From: Sphingobium baderi
GTDB taxonomy: Bacteria > Pseudomonadota > Alphaproteobacteria > Sphingomonadales > Sphingomonadaceae
Assembly (NCBI RefSeq): GCF_001456115.1
Contig: NZ_CP013264.1
Span: 2,498,501-2,562,500 of the forward strand
Length of the DNA stretch: 64,000 bases
Direction of reading: 5' to 3'
Notes under the pieces: model-generated
What the model was told of the DNA's origin: nothing
What the model saw: the letters and a program-made list of their open reading frames with translations, nothing else
Databases searched by the model: none
Translations under genes and position numbers: made by a program
Shown: piece after piece, positions 42,219 to 50,895 of the stretch
How positions within the stretch are numbered: the stretch's first letter is position 1
Layout of the letters: each line of letters opens with the position of its first letter

Positions 42219-42619
42219 AACTCATCGACCCGATGGGCGGCGCCGGGCATATCCCGCGACGGCTCGCCCGACAGTTTCGGCCCCAGCCGGGTAAGAGCGT
42301 CGAGAAATCCTTCGTAGCGATCCTTCCCAATCGCCTGGGGTAGCCACCTGCGCCGTGTCGGGGAGCGGCGGCGTGCTGGTCAGCCAGAAGTGCACGAACA
42401 GCGCCAAAACCTCGTTCGACACCTCGATATGATAAGTGAGCCGGTCGGCCGACTGACCGTTGCCTCGATCCGGTTCGAGCCATCGGGCGAGAAGAAGGAC
42501 GCCAGTGCCGCCTCGACAATCTGCGCCTGGGCAACGCGCTTGCGCAGCGCAAACTCGGCGAGCTGGGCCGACAGGTCGGGCGGGAGGCGGAAGGTGTGTT
42601 TGAGTCGTTTGGCGGTCAC
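42215..42619 (-). pseudogene. CopG-family ribbon-helix-helix protein of a conjugation module, frameshifted
   Basis: A GTG start (42,619) overlaps the TraG stop. The first frame gives TAKRLKHTFRLPPDLSAQLA, EFALRKRVAQAQIVEAALAS (an RHH DNA-binding domain). A second frame continues SNEVLALFVHFWLTSTPPLP and a third GFLDALTRLGPKLSGEPSRD to HRVDEL. At least two indels are needed to join them. The order relaxase-TraG-CopG is that of alphaproteobacterial trb/tra-type plasmids. Confidence 0.7.
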
Positions 42620-42850
42620 CGGTCTATTCCGTCCTTCGGGTCGAGCGATGCCTGGCGCGCGACATGGCGCATCCGGTCGGCCAGCTGGGCCAGCCGCCGA
42701 TTGCGCGGCGTCCTCATTCCCGCCATCCTGGTCGCCGAAATCGAACTCACCGGTTAGCGCGAGGGGTTGCAGTGCAATCTCCTCATGGAGCGGCAATTCC
42801 GGCTCGCGGCGGATGCCGCTATAGGCCGGGTCGGTCGCCGGGGTCTTGGC
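42616..42850 (-). pseudogene. traG: TraG/VirD4 coupling protein C-terminal fragment, frameshifted
   Basis: The remaining tail reads PATDPAYSGIRREPELPLHE, EEIALQPLALTGEFDFGDQD and then, in another frame, RNRRLAQLADRMRHVARQAS and LDPKDGID before the stop. Acidic EFDFxDxD and xRQASxDPxDGI endings are typical of TraG-type coupling proteins. The ATPase body is gone. Confidence 0.65.
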
Positions 42851-43003
42851 CTAGCCCGTCTCCGCGCCACCGCACCGTGAGCGTGCATGGTTCCCCTGCC
42901 GGATGTAATCCCGGCCAATGACGAGATGCTCGCCCGTTTCGGCGACGCCGCGCACGAGGATATGGACATGGAAGTTATCGGTGTTCCAATGGTCGACCGC
43001 GAC
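42851..43003 (-). pseudogene. Relaxase (VirD2/DUF3363 type) fragment
   Basis: About 45 residues, VAVDHWNTDNFHVHILVRGV and AETGEHLVIGRDYIRQG, match the HxH metal-binding motif III region of TraI/VirD2-like relaxases. The start and the remainder are absent or scrambled; upstream sequence in all frames is broken. Confidence 0.7.
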
Positions 43004-43703
43004 CCGTCGAGCCGGGCGCGGCCAAATTCTCGGCTTCTGCGGCTTCAAGCCGATGCGTGTCACGAAATTCGGCCCCAGGGCGGTAGAGAAGGATATCGAG
43101 ACATGGCGCCGCAGCGCGTAGCGGCCTGCCGATTGAACCGGCGACTGTACGCCTGAGAGGTGATCGTCGTCTGGGCGACCGTCTCCGGCATAGCCACATC
43201 CTGCCCGAGCACGCTGCGGATGATGAGGCGGGCCGAGCGCGCCGCGATCTGCAGCGGCGCCCTCAGGCCCCCGCCGCGCCGCATGCCAGGACAATGGCGC
43301 GGGCTTTTTTTCGCGCAGGCCGAGAAGCCGATGCTCATCGTCGGTCAAGGTCCGCCGCAGCCGGGCTGCCGGCGCGGCGCAGTTCGAGACGTGCGAACAG
43401 GGTCGGCAGGACGACGCGGCCGTGATCGCGCGTTTCGCGCCAGCATCGATCCGTGACCCGCTGGATGGAACGCCAGTCATCGGAATTCGCGGCCGCGATT
43501 CCCACGAGCGGTCACTTCGCCTGAAATCACGAAACTTTCAGTAGGTCCGTGAGCAGGCTGCGTCGGAACCATAGCGCTGCTGAGCGGAGCGAGGCGGAGA
43601 CTCGGCGAATCCCACTCTCCAGATGGTCATCGAATGACGCGCTTCCGCGTGGAATTGGCGTTTTGTCCGAAATTGCTTGGAAAAAGAAGCCTATCCTACG
43701 CCG
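43004..43703. other. Degraded region without a supported gene
   Basis: Several short frames exist on both strands, but none has a credible start plus coding-like composition throughout. Probably decayed mobile DNA upstream of the relaxase remnant. Confidence 0.5.
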
Positions 43704-43717
43704 GGTGCTTCCGTGAG
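43704..43717 (+). repeat. 14-bp direct repeat flanking tRNA-Arg, copy 1
   Basis: GGTGCTTCCGTGAG, identical to 43,916-43,929. The GCTTCCG core recurs several more times between 43,650 and 43,970. Confidence 0.6.
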
Positions 43718-43782
43718 CAATTCTCGGTGACGAAAAACCTCGCGCGCCCATTCGGGCAATACTTTGATTTATAAGGAGAAAA

Positions 43783-43859
43783 TGGCGCACTCGACAGGAT
43801 TCGAACCTGTGGCCTCCGCCTTCGGAGGGCGGCGCTCTATCCAGCTGAGCTACGAGTGC
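43783..43859 (-). tRNA. tRNA-Arg (anticodon CCG)
   Basis: A 77-base complete tRNA with encoded CCA: acceptor GCACTCG/CGAGTGC fully paired, D-arm GCTCAGCTGGATAGAGC, anticodon loop CTCCGAA giving CCG, T-arm with GGTTCGAATCC. Decodes CGG. It lies within the acquired side of the boundary, close to a truncated tRNA-Arg. Confidence 0.95.
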
Positions 43860-43915
43860 ATCCTGTCCCCCGTAAATGGGGCCATGAAAATCGTCAATCT
43901 GCCGACTGCTTCCGT

Positions 43916-43929
43916 GGTGCTTCCGTGAG
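43916..43929 (+). repeat. 14-bp direct repeat flanking tRNA-Arg, copy 2
   Basis: GGTGCTTCCGTGAG, 212 bp from copy 1, on the other side of the intact tRNA-Arg. Confidence 0.6.
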
Positions 43930-44025
43930 GATTTTTCCTCAAATTTCCGCTTCCGCAAGCTTCCGTCTAAAGTATTGTTTCTTCAACCCTTTTTTCGTCG
44001 TCACGCACCCCAAATTCAGCTTGAC

Positions 44026-44071
44026 TTCCGCCTTCGGAGGGCAGCGCTCTATCCAGCTGAGCTATGGGTGC
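44026..44071 (-). pseudogene. Truncated tRNA-Arg (5' half)
   Basis: Bases from 44,071 downward give GCACCCATAGCTCAGCTGG, the D-arm and the anticodon arm with CCCTCCGAAGGC, then tRNA identity stops. The acceptor strand GCACCCA differs from the intact copy and cannot pair with its 3' strand, so it is a separate gene that lost its 3' half, probably by integration at the anticodon stem. Confidence 0.75.
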
Positions 44072-44137
44072 GTGGTGCAGGCCGCTTAGCAAAGGGCGGC
44101 GGCCCGCGCCAGCACCAAAATGGGGTCGCAAGCAATC

Positions 44138-44536
44138 TTATTTCGGGGCCTTCTGCATGGGCTGGAATTTGCCGAGGCCGCAACTCGCGCCGCGTTGTAG
44201 GCCGGGGCCGCTGCTTTGGAGCACAGTTATGATATCCACGGAACAAAGCTGGGACAGGCTGGTCGCATAGGAAAATTTCCTTTCGAAACCCAGGCTGGGG
44301 CAGCTGTCGGGCAAGGTGTTGCGATAGATTTTCCCGCCATTCATCATGAAATCGATCGTCTTGTCGTCCCGCACATTGGTGGACTGGATGGCGACGATCT
44401 GGACGCAATCGACCGGATCGCCGGCGGCGACCAGATTATCCGGCTTGGTCTTGGCGATCGCGGGCATGGCGGAGCAGATCAGGGCCGCGCCCAGGGCCAT
44501 GGATGCAAGGCGGCGATAGCTGTTTTGAGCAGGCAT
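44138..44536 (-). CDS. Secreted hypothetical protein (DUF6491-like)
   Basis: This protein of about 132 residues uses the ATG at 44,536, well spaced from AGGAG. It has a signal peptide (SYRRLASMALGAALICSAMPAIA, cleaved after AIA near residue 25). The mature part has VDCVQIVAIQSTNVRDDKTI, DFMMNGGKIYRN and four Cys (SCPSLGF, LCSVDI, SCGLG), typical of periplasmic DUF6491 proteins. Function unknown. Confidence 0.75.
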   Translation of the reverse strand: MPAQNSYRRLASMALGAALICSAMPAIAKTKPDNLVAAGDPVDCVQIVAIQSTNVRDDKTIDFMMNGGKIYRNTLPDSCPSLGFERKFSYATSLSQLCSVDIITVLQSSGPGLQRGASCGLGKFQPMQKAPK

Positions 44537-44629
44537 GTTCATTCTCCTGTGTCGTGCCATAAGACGATGCGGAGCACGGCGATCCGTCAGCTTTTGCCAT
44601 AATTCAACTGAACCGGACGATAACGAATC

Positions 44630-45283
44630 TCAACCTGCCTTGGTTGCGGGCGCGGGCGTCTTGGGCTTGTAACGGCACAGATCGGCAACGATGCAGCGCC
44701 AGCATTCGGGCTTGCGCGCCTTGCACACATAGCGGCCATGCAGGATCAGCCAGTGATGCGCGTCCCGCCGGAACGGCCCCGGCACCCGCTTTTCCAGCTT
44801 TTGCTCCACGGCAAGCGGCGTCTTGCCGGGCGCCAGGCCCGTGCGGTTGCCGACGCGGAAGATATGGGTGTCGACCGCGAACGTTTCTTCCCCGAAGGCG
44901 GTGTTCATCACCACATTGGCGGTCTTGCGCCCGACGCCGGGCAGGGTGGTCAGGACGTCGCGTTCCCGCGGCACTTCTCCGTCGAAATCGCGGACGAGTA
45001 TTTCCGACAGGGCAATGACGTTCTTCGCCTTGGCATTATAGAGGCCGATGGTTTTGATATGCTGCTTCAGCCCTTCCTCGCCCAGGGCCACCATTTGCGC
45101 GGGCGTCTCGACCTCGCGGAAGAGGGCGCGGGTCGCTTTATTGACCCCCACGTCCGTCGCCTGCGCGGAGAGCACCACCGCGATGAGCAACTGATAGTCA
45201 TTGCCATATTCCAGCTCGGTTCGTGGAGCTGGATTGGCCTCCGCCAGGCGGCTGAAAAATTCGAATATCTGCGTCTTGTTCAT
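44630..45283 (-). CDS. nth: Endonuclease III
   Basis: This 217-residue HhH-GPD DNA glycosylase/AP lyase excises oxidised pyrimidines. The HhH motif LPGVGRKTANVV has the catalytic Lys, and AVDTHIFRVGNR carries the catalytic Asp. The [4Fe-4S] loop C-x6-C-x2-C-x5-C is present (CKARKPECWRCIVADLC). Length is normal. It follows dapB by 4 bp. Confidence 0.97.
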   Translation of the reverse strand: MNKTQIFEFFSRLAEANPAPRTELEYGNDYQLLIAVVLSAQATDVGVNKATRALFREVETPAQMVALGEEGLKQHIKTIGLYNAKAKNVIALSEILVRDFDGEVPRERDVLTTLPGVGRKTANVVMNTAFGEETFAVDTHIFRVGNRTGLAPGKTPLAVEQKLEKRVPGPFRRDAHHWLILHGRYVCKARKPECWRCIVADLCRYKPKTPAPATKAG

Positions 45284-45287
45284 GCGC

Positions 45288-46052
45288 CTAGAGGCCCAGC
45301 ACGGCCTTCATGTCGTATCGCCCGGCCGGTTGCGCGCTCAGCCATTGCGCGCCCTTCACCGCCCCGCGCGCGAAGATGACGCGGTTTTCCGCGCGATGGC
45401 CGATCTCGATCCGCTCGCCTTCCGTCGCGAAGATCACCTGATGATCGCCCGCAACCGATCCGCCCCGCAGCGCCGCAAAGCCGATCGCGCCCTTGGCCCG
45501 CGCGCCGGTGATGCCGTCGCGTCCCCGCTCGCTATGCTCGGCCAGCGCGATGCCGCGTCCCCGCGCCGCAGCTTCGCCCAGCAGCAGGGCCGTGCCGGAC
45601 GGCGCATCGACCTTGTGCCGGTGGTGCATCTCCACGATTTCGATGTCCCAATCGTCCCCCAGCCGTGCCGCGGCCTGCTCCACCAGCGCCGCGAGCAGGT
45701 TGACGCCCAGCGAGGTATTGCCGGTCTGGAGCACGGCAATGGCCTGCGCGGCCTTATCGATCAGCGCATGATGCTCGCTCTCCAACCCCGTCGTGCCGAT
45801 CAGGATAGGCTTACCCACCGCGACACAGGCATCGAGATGCGACGAAAGAGCCGCTGGCACCGAAAAGTCGATCAACACGTCGCTGATCTGGGCCAGCGCG
45901 ACCGGATCGGACCCGATGGCGATGCCAGGCGCAAGCTCCCCGCTGCCGTCCCGATCCGTCCCGCCCGATATGGCAATGCCCGCTTCCGCCGCCGCCTGAG
46001 CGATGGCGCGTCCCATGCGGCCTGCCGCGCCGAAAATGCCTATGCTGGTCAT
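45288..46052 (-). CDS. dapB: 4-hydroxy-tetrahydrodipicolinate reductase
   Basis: This 254-residue enzyme catalyses the second step of the DAP/lysine pathway. It has the NAD(P)H motif IGIFGAAGRMGRAIAQA and the substrate signature EIVEMHHRHKVDAPSGTALL. The C-terminus GRYDMKAVLGL is typical. Upstream of nth in the same operon. Confidence 0.97.
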   Translation of the reverse strand: MTSIGIFGAAGRMGRAIAQAAAEAGIAISGGTDRDGSGELAPGIAIGSDPVALAQISDVLIDFSVPAALSSHLDACVAVGKPILIGTTGLESEHHALIDKAAQAIAVLQTGNTSLGVNLLAALVEQAAARLGDDWDIEIVEMHHRHKVDAPSGTALLLGEAAARGRGIALAEHSERGRDGITGARAKGAIGFAALRGGSVAGDHQVIFATEGERIEIGHRAENRVIFARGAVKGAQWLSAQPAGRYDMKAVLGL

Positions 46053-46137
46053 GTCAGTTTCCGAATGTGGATTATGATCCGCCGATGCCAGAGCGGGCAG
46101 GCTTTGTCATCCCCCGCGCATCCGCTAAATCCGCCCG

Positions 46138-46839
46138 ATGGACAGGGATATTCGCAACATCGTGATTCTCACCGGAGCGGGCATTTCCGCCGAAAGCGGT
46201 CTTGCCACCTTTCGCGGCCCCGACGGGCTGTGGGAAGGGCACCGGGTCGAGGATGTCTGCACGCCTGAGGCGCTGGCCCGCAATCCGGCTCTTGTCCACC
46301 GCTTCTATGACGAGCGCCGCGCCAGGCTCGACGCGGTGAAGCCGAACCCCGCGCATGAAGCGCTGGCCGCGCTGGATGCCGAATGGCCGGGAGACCTGTT
46401 GCTGGTCACGCAGAATGTCGATGACCTGCATGAGCGGGCAGGGACCAGGCGCCTGATCCACATGCATGGCGAACTGCGCTCCGCCCTGTGTGCCGCCTGT
46501 GGAAAGGCCGTCCCCTGGAGCGCGCCCTTGCCGCCGGAAACGACGTGCGCCGGTTGCGGCAAGCCTCGGCTTCGCCCTGACATCGTGTTCTTCGGGGAAA
46601 TGCCCTATGAAATGGATGTCATCGACGAAGCGCTTCGCCGGACCGATCTTTTCGTGTCGGTCGGAACGTCGGGCGCGGTTTATCCGGCTGCGGGTTTCGT
46701 CCAGACCGCACGGCATGTCGGCGCACATACGCTGGAACTCAATCTGGAGCCTTCCGCGGGTAGCGTCTATTTTGACGAAAGCCGCATGGGACCGGCCAGC
46801 CTGTTGGTGCCCGCATTGGTCCGCGAGTTGCTCATCTAG
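46138..46839 (+). CDS. cobB: Sir2-family NAD-dependent protein deacylase
   Basis: This 233-residue class III (SIRT5-like) sirtuin has NAD-binding TGAGISAESGLATFRG, TQNVDDLHERAG and the catalytic His in HMHGEL. The zinc site is CAACG...CAGCG. The Y-R acyl-recognition pair is visible in HRFYDERRARL, suggesting deacylase (succinyl/malonyl) activity. It removes acyl groups from lysines, for example of acetyl-CoA synthetase. Confidence 0.93.
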   Translation: MDRDIRNIVILTGAGISAESGLATFRGPDGLWEGHRVEDVCTPEALARNPALVHRFYDERRARLDAVKPNPAHEALAALDAEWPGDLLLVTQNVDDLHERAGTRRLIHMHGELRSALCAACGKAVPWSAPLPPETTCAGCGKPRLRPDIVFFGEMPYEMDVIDEALRRTDLFVSVGTSGAVYPAAGFVQTARHVGAHTLELNLEPSAGSVYFDESRMGPASLLVPALVRELLI

Positions 46840-47015
46840 TCCGGCGGCACTTCGGCAGGCGCATTGTCGGGCTGGTCGAAATCGGGCTGCTGCGGCTGGA
46901 CTTCGTCTGGCTGGCCGGCGGGTGTTTCGTCAGGGGCAATCGGCGGCGGCGCTTCGGGCGGCGATTGCGGTTCGATGGTGTCGGGGGGCGGAACCCCGTC
47001 TGGTTGCGTTGCCAC
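46836..47015 (-). CDS. Small proline-rich hypothetical protein
   Basis: This 59-residue frame with a GTG start (47,015) follows GGAGAAACAAAC. The sequence is Pro/Gln/Glu-rich throughout (DGVPPPDTIEPQSPPEAPPP), with no hydrophobic core. Small disordered proteins of this kind are common in the family; no function known. It overlaps the convergent sirtuin gene by 4 bp. Confidence 0.6.
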   Translation of the reverse strand: MATQPDGVPPPDTIEPQSPPEAPPPIAPDETPAGQPDEVQPQQPDFDQPDNAPAEVPPD

Positions 47016-47157
47016 GTTTGTTTCTCCGGGAAAAAGGTTTGTTTCAGGTTTACGCACCGGGGCCGAACAGGGTTCCCGCCTTTTCTCGATTGCCCTCTAC
47101 CCTTGGCGCTTGCCCTTGGACGCGCTTTTCTCTATGCCGCGCCGACCGGCGACCGAT

Positions 47158-47242
47158 GCGGGCGTGGCGAAACTGGTAGACGCGCCAGATTTAGGTTCTG
47201 GTATCGCAAGATGTGGGGGTTCGAGTCCCTTCGCCCGCACCA
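47158..47242 (+). tRNA. tRNA-Leu (anticodon TAG)
   Basis: An 85-base type II tRNA: acceptor GCGGGCG/CGCCCGC, anticodon stem CCAGA/TCTGG with loop TTTAGGT (TAG), a long variable arm, T-loop GTTCGAGTC and encoded CCA. It lies 67 bp upstream of tig. Confidence 0.96.
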
Positions 47243-47308
47243 GTGCGCCAGGCCCTTCACATCGCAGGCGCCAACGATATTCAGCTTAGAAAGCGTTTGA
47301 GAGAAAAG

Positions 47309-48913
47309 ATGCAGACTGTCGAGACGTTGAACGAAGGCCTGAAGCGCGCCTACACCGTGACCATCACGTCGAAGGACATCGACGCCCGCGTCGATAAGGA
47401 AGTGCAGGCGATCGCGCCGCAGGTGCGGATGCCCGGTTTCCGCCCCGGCAAGGTGCCGGCCAATCTGGTCCGCAAGATGCACGGGGAATCGTTGCAGCGC
47501 GACGCGCTCAACAGCTCGATTCAGGATAGCATCCAGAAGCTGATCGCCGACAACAAGCTGCGTCCCGCGATGCAGCCGTCCGTCGAACTGGATGAGACGT
47601 TCGAATTCGGCAAGGACGCCGAAGTGAAGGTCGAACTGGAAGTGCTGCCCGAAATCGCGGCGCCCAGCACCGACGGGATCAAGCTGGAACGCCTGACCGC
47701 CGAAGTCAGCGACGCGCAGGTCGATGAAGCCGCCGGCCGCATCGCGACCCAGCAGGGCGCTCTGGAAGAATATGCCGCCAGCCACAAGGCGAAGGACGGC
47801 GACACGCTGACCATCGATTTCCTGGGCAAGATCGACGGCGAGCCTTTTGAAGGGGGCGCGGCCGAAGACATCAAGCTCAAGATCGGTTCCGGCCAGTTCA
47901 TCCCCGGCTTCGAAGAGCAGTTGACCGGCGTCAAGAAGGGCGATGAGAAGACCATCGAAATCACCTTCCCCGAAGATTATGGCGCGGAGCATCTGGCCGG
48001 CAAGGCCGCGACCTTCGACATCACCGTCAAGGCGATCCTGAACGGCGACAAGCCCAAGCTGGACGATGATTTCGCCAAGTCGCTGGGTCTGGAAGGTCTG
48101 GACAAGCTCAAGGAGCTTTTGAAGGGCCAGATCGAGCAGGAACATAACGGCCTGACCCGCACCTATATGAAGCGCAAGCTGCTGGATCAGCTCGCCGCTT
48201 CGCATGATTTCGACGTGCCGCCCAGCATGGTGGAAGCCGAATTCAACCAGATCTGGGCGCAGCTTCAGCATGAAGCCAGCCATGAGGAAAATCCCGAAGC
48301 CGCCCTCAAGGAAATGGAAGCGGAAAAGGAAGACTATCGCGCCATCGCCGTGCGCCGCGTCCGTCTGGGCCTGCTCCTCTCGGAAATCGGCCAGGCCAAT
48401 GGCGTTGTCGTATCCGATCAGGAAATGAACCGCCTCGTCATGCAGGCCGCGCAGCAATATGGCCCGCAGGACCGCGAGCGTTTCGTGCAATATGTCCGTC
48501 AGGATCCGATGGCCGCCGCTCAGCTTCGCGCCCCGCTCTATGAGGATAAGGTCGTCGACTTCCTCTTTGACAAGGCCGAAGTCACTGACCGCACGGTCAG
48601 CCGCGAGGAACTGGAAGCCGCGATCGAGGCCGACGACAGCGATCTGAAGCCGCACGTCCACGGGCCGGATTGCGGTCATGACCATGATCATGCCGAAAAG
48701 CCCAAGGCCAAGAAGGCTGCGCCCAAGAAGGCCGCTGCTGAAAAGGCTGAGGAAGCTCCGGCTGCCAAGGACAAGGCCGAAGCCGCTCCCGCCAAGCCGA
48801 AGAAAGCGCCCGCCAAGAAGGTTGCTGCTGCGGAAGCCGAAGCCGAACCCGCTGCCAAAAAGGCGCCCGCCAAGAAGGCCGCGCCCAAGAAGGCAGCCGC
48901 CAAGGCTGAATGA
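47309..48913 (+). CDS. tig: Trigger factor with extended His- and Lys/Ala-rich tail
   Basis: This 534-residue ribosome-associated chaperone and PPIase has the N-terminal ribosome-binding signature MPGFRPGKVPANLVRK (about 42-57), the FKBP-like domain at 150-245 (DTLTIDFLGKIDGEPFEGG) and the C-terminal chaperone arms to about 445. A further 85 residues follow: a His-rich patch HVHGPDCGHDHDHAEK and a histone-H1-like run of KKA/PAKK repeats, making the protein about 100 residues longer than enterobacterial trigger factor. It is upstream of clpP-clpX, as is usual. Confidence 0.96.
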   Translation: MQTVETLNEGLKRAYTVTITSKDIDARVDKEVQAIAPQVRMPGFRPGKVPANLVRKMHGESLQRDALNSSIQDSIQKLIADNKLRPAMQPSVELDETFEFGKDAEVKVELEVLPEIAAPSTDGIKLERLTAEVSDAQVDEAAGRIATQQGALEEYAASHKAKDGDTLTIDFLGKIDGEPFEGGAAEDIKLKIGSGQFIPGFEEQLTGVKKGDEKTIEITFPEDYGAEHLAGKAATFDITVKAILNGDKPKLDDDFAKSLGLEGLDKLKELLKGQIEQEHNGLTRTYMKRKLLDQLAASHDFDVPPSMVEAEFNQIWAQLQHEASHEENPEAALKEMEAEKEDYRAIAVRRVRLGLLLSEIGQANGVVVSDQEMNRLVMQAAQQYGPQDRERFVQYVRQDPMAAAQLRAPLYEDKVVDFLFDKAEVTDRTVSREELEAAIEADDSDLKPHVHGPDCGHDHDHAEKPKAKKAAPKKAAAEKAEEAPAAKDKAEAAPAKPKKAPAKKVAAAEAEAEPAAKKAPAKKAAPKKAAAKAE

Positions 48914-48940
48914 TAGGGCGTCCGAGCCCTGACGAGAAGA

Positions 48941-48974
48941 GCGCCCGGCTTCCTTGAGAAGCGCGGGCGCTTTT
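48941..48974 (+). terminator. Rho-independent terminator of tig
   Basis: Stem GCGCCCG (48,941-48,947) with CGGGCGC (48,964-48,970) followed by TTTT. Confidence 0.75.
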
Positions 48975-49057
48975 CATTTCTGCCGCATCGTGGCAGACCG
49001 AATCTTAATCATGTTCGTGCATGGCGGGCCATGAACGGGCAGGGGGTTTAGGATCAG

Positions 49058-50035
49058 ATGAAGGAATTTCCGGCAGTGAACAGCGGGGAGGGGATCGCCA
49101 CGCCGCGCATCGCGGTCATCCTGCCCTGCTATAATGAAGCGGGCGCCATCGTGCGGACGGTGGAGGATTTCCGCCGCGCGCTGCCTGACGCCGACATCTA
49201 TGTCTTCGACAATAACAGCACCGACGGCAGCCGGGAACTGGCGGCCGGGGCAGGGGCCATCGTCCGCCGCGTGGCGCAGCAGGGCAAGGGCCATGTCGTG
49301 CGCCGCATGTTCGCCGATGTCGATGCCGACATTTATGTCATGGCCGATGGCGACGCCACCTATGAAGCCGCCGCCGCGCCCCGGATGATCGCCGCGATGC
49401 TGGCTGACAATCTCGACATGGTGGTCGGTTCCCGCAAGAGCGAGGTGGAGGAAGCCTATCGCCGCGGCCACCGTTTCGGCAACTGGGCGCTCACCAGTCT
49501 GCTCAAACAGCTTTTCGGCCGCAGTTTCACGGATATCCTGTCGGGCTACCGCATCTTTTCCCGCCGCTTCGTGAAGAGCTTCCCCGTCCTGTCCGCCGGA
49601 TTCGAGATCGAGACGGAAATCTCCGTTCATGCCCTCGAACTCGCCATGCCGGTGTCGGAAATCGTGACCGCTTACGGCGCTCGCCCGGAAGGTTCGGAGA
49701 GCAAGCTTTCCACCTATCGCGACGGCTGGCGCATCCTGCGGACCATCATCACCCTTTATCGCATAGAGCGGCCGATTCTTTTTTTCGGCGTCATCGCCGC
49801 GTTGCTGGCGCTTGCGGGCCTCATCCTGGCGGAACCCCTCATCGTCACCTATGTGCAGACGGGCCTCGTCCCGCGCTTTCCTACGGCGATTCTCGTCACC
49901 GGCCTCATGATCCTCGCCACGCTGTCGGCCATGTGCGGCCTTATCCTCGACACGGTGGTGCGCGGGCGCAGGGAGGTGCGGCGGCTCGCCTATCTGGCCT
50001 TCCGCGCGCCCTCCGATTTCGTCCACCGCGACTGA
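49058..50035 (+). CDS. Family 2 glycosyltransferase (polyprenyl-phosphate type)
   Basis: This 325-residue protein has a GT-A domain with AVILPCYNEAGAIVRTVEDF, YVFDNNSTDGS, the metal-binding ADGDATYEAAAAP (DxD-like) and SGYRIFSRRFVKSFP. Two C-terminal membrane segments lie at about 235-262 and 280-305. Similar proteins transfer glucose or mannose to undecaprenyl or dolichyl phosphate for envelope glycans. Acceptor not predictable. Confidence 0.87.
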   Translation: MKEFPAVNSGEGIATPRIAVILPCYNEAGAIVRTVEDFRRALPDADIYVFDNNSTDGSRELAAGAGAIVRRVAQQGKGHVVRRMFADVDADIYVMADGDATYEAAAAPRMIAAMLADNLDMVVGSRKSEVEEAYRRGHRFGNWALTSLLKQLFGRSFTDILSGYRIFSRRFVKSFPVLSAGFEIETEISVHALELAMPVSEIVTAYGARPEGSESKLSTYRDGWRILRTIITLYRIERPILFFGVIAALLALAGLILAEPLIVTYVQTGLVPRFPTAILVTGLMILATLSAMCGLILDTVVRGRREVRRLAYLAFRAPSDFVHRD

Positions 50036-50125
50036 ACGGGCCAAAGCGCGCACGCACCCCCTTGAACCATTCCGCTTTTGTGCCGATGTAGGGATCGGGC
50101 AAAAGCACCTGACTGAAAGAGCAAA

Positions 50126-50761
50126 ATGACCGATATCATGTCCGATCCCATGGCCGCGCTGGTCCCCATCGTCATCGAACAGTCCAACCGGGGCGAGCGC
50201 AGCTTCGACATCTTTTCGCGGCTGCTGCGTGAACGGATCATCTTCGTCACCGGCCAGGTGGAAGACCATATGGCCTCGCTCATCGTGGCCCAGCTCCTGT
50301 TCCTCGAATCGGAAAATCCGAAGAAGGACATCTGGATGTATATCAACTCGCCCGGCGGCGTGGTGACGTCCGGCATGGCGATCCACGACACGATGAAATA
50401 TATCCGCCCGCAGGTCGGCACCGTCTGCATCGGCCAGGCCGCTTCCATGGGCAGCTTTCTGCTCGCGGCGGGCGAACCGGGCAAGCGCATCGCGCTTTCC
50501 AATGCGCGCATCATGATCCATCAGCCCTCGGGCGGCGCGCAGGGCATGGCCAGCGATATCGAGATCCAGGCCAAGGAAATCCTGCGTATCCGTCAACGGC
50601 TTAACGGCCTTTATGCGGATTATACCGGCCGCCCGTTGGAAGAGATTGAGCGCGCGATGGATCGCGATACCTTCCTCGAAGCGGAAGAAGCGAAGGCGTT
50701 CGGTCTGGTCGATGAAGTATTCGATCGCCGGCCGGCCATCGCGGAAACTTCCGAGGGTTGA
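50126..50761 (+). CDS. clpP: ATP-dependent Clp protease proteolytic subunit
   Basis: This 211-residue serine protease forms the ClpP tetradecamer. Catalytic S107 is in [10 protein letters not shown]132 in MIHQPSGG and D181 in AMDRDTF. The handle region [20 protein letters not shown] is typical. Directly upstream of clpX, whose product feeds substrates to it. In sphingomonads ClpXP degrades CtrA among others. Confidence 0.98.
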   Translation: MTDIMSDPMAALVPIVIEQSNRGERSFDIFSRLLRERIIFVTGQVEDHMASLIVAQLLFLESENPKKDIWMYINSPGGVVTSGMAIHDTMKYIRPQVGTVCIGQAASMGSFLLAAGEPGKRIALSNARIMIHQPSGGAQGMASDIEIQAKEILRIRQRLNGLYADYTGRPLEEIERAMDRDTFLEAEEAKAFGLVDEVFDRRPAIAETSEG

Positions 50762-50895
50762 TGCTTTGTCTTTACCGCGGCCTATCCATTTTCACCTCTT
50801 GTGAAACGGTCGCGCCGCGGTTTAGGATGACCCTTGGACCAATATCCCTCGCTTGAAGCGGCTTTTCGCGGGCGGCAGGGAAGGAAGAATGACGA

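Noticed and set aside
47132..50596. Long minus-strand frames (519 and 540 codons) opposite tig, the glycosyltransferase and clpP
   Set aside because: They lie opposite well-identified core genes and show only low-complexity composition.
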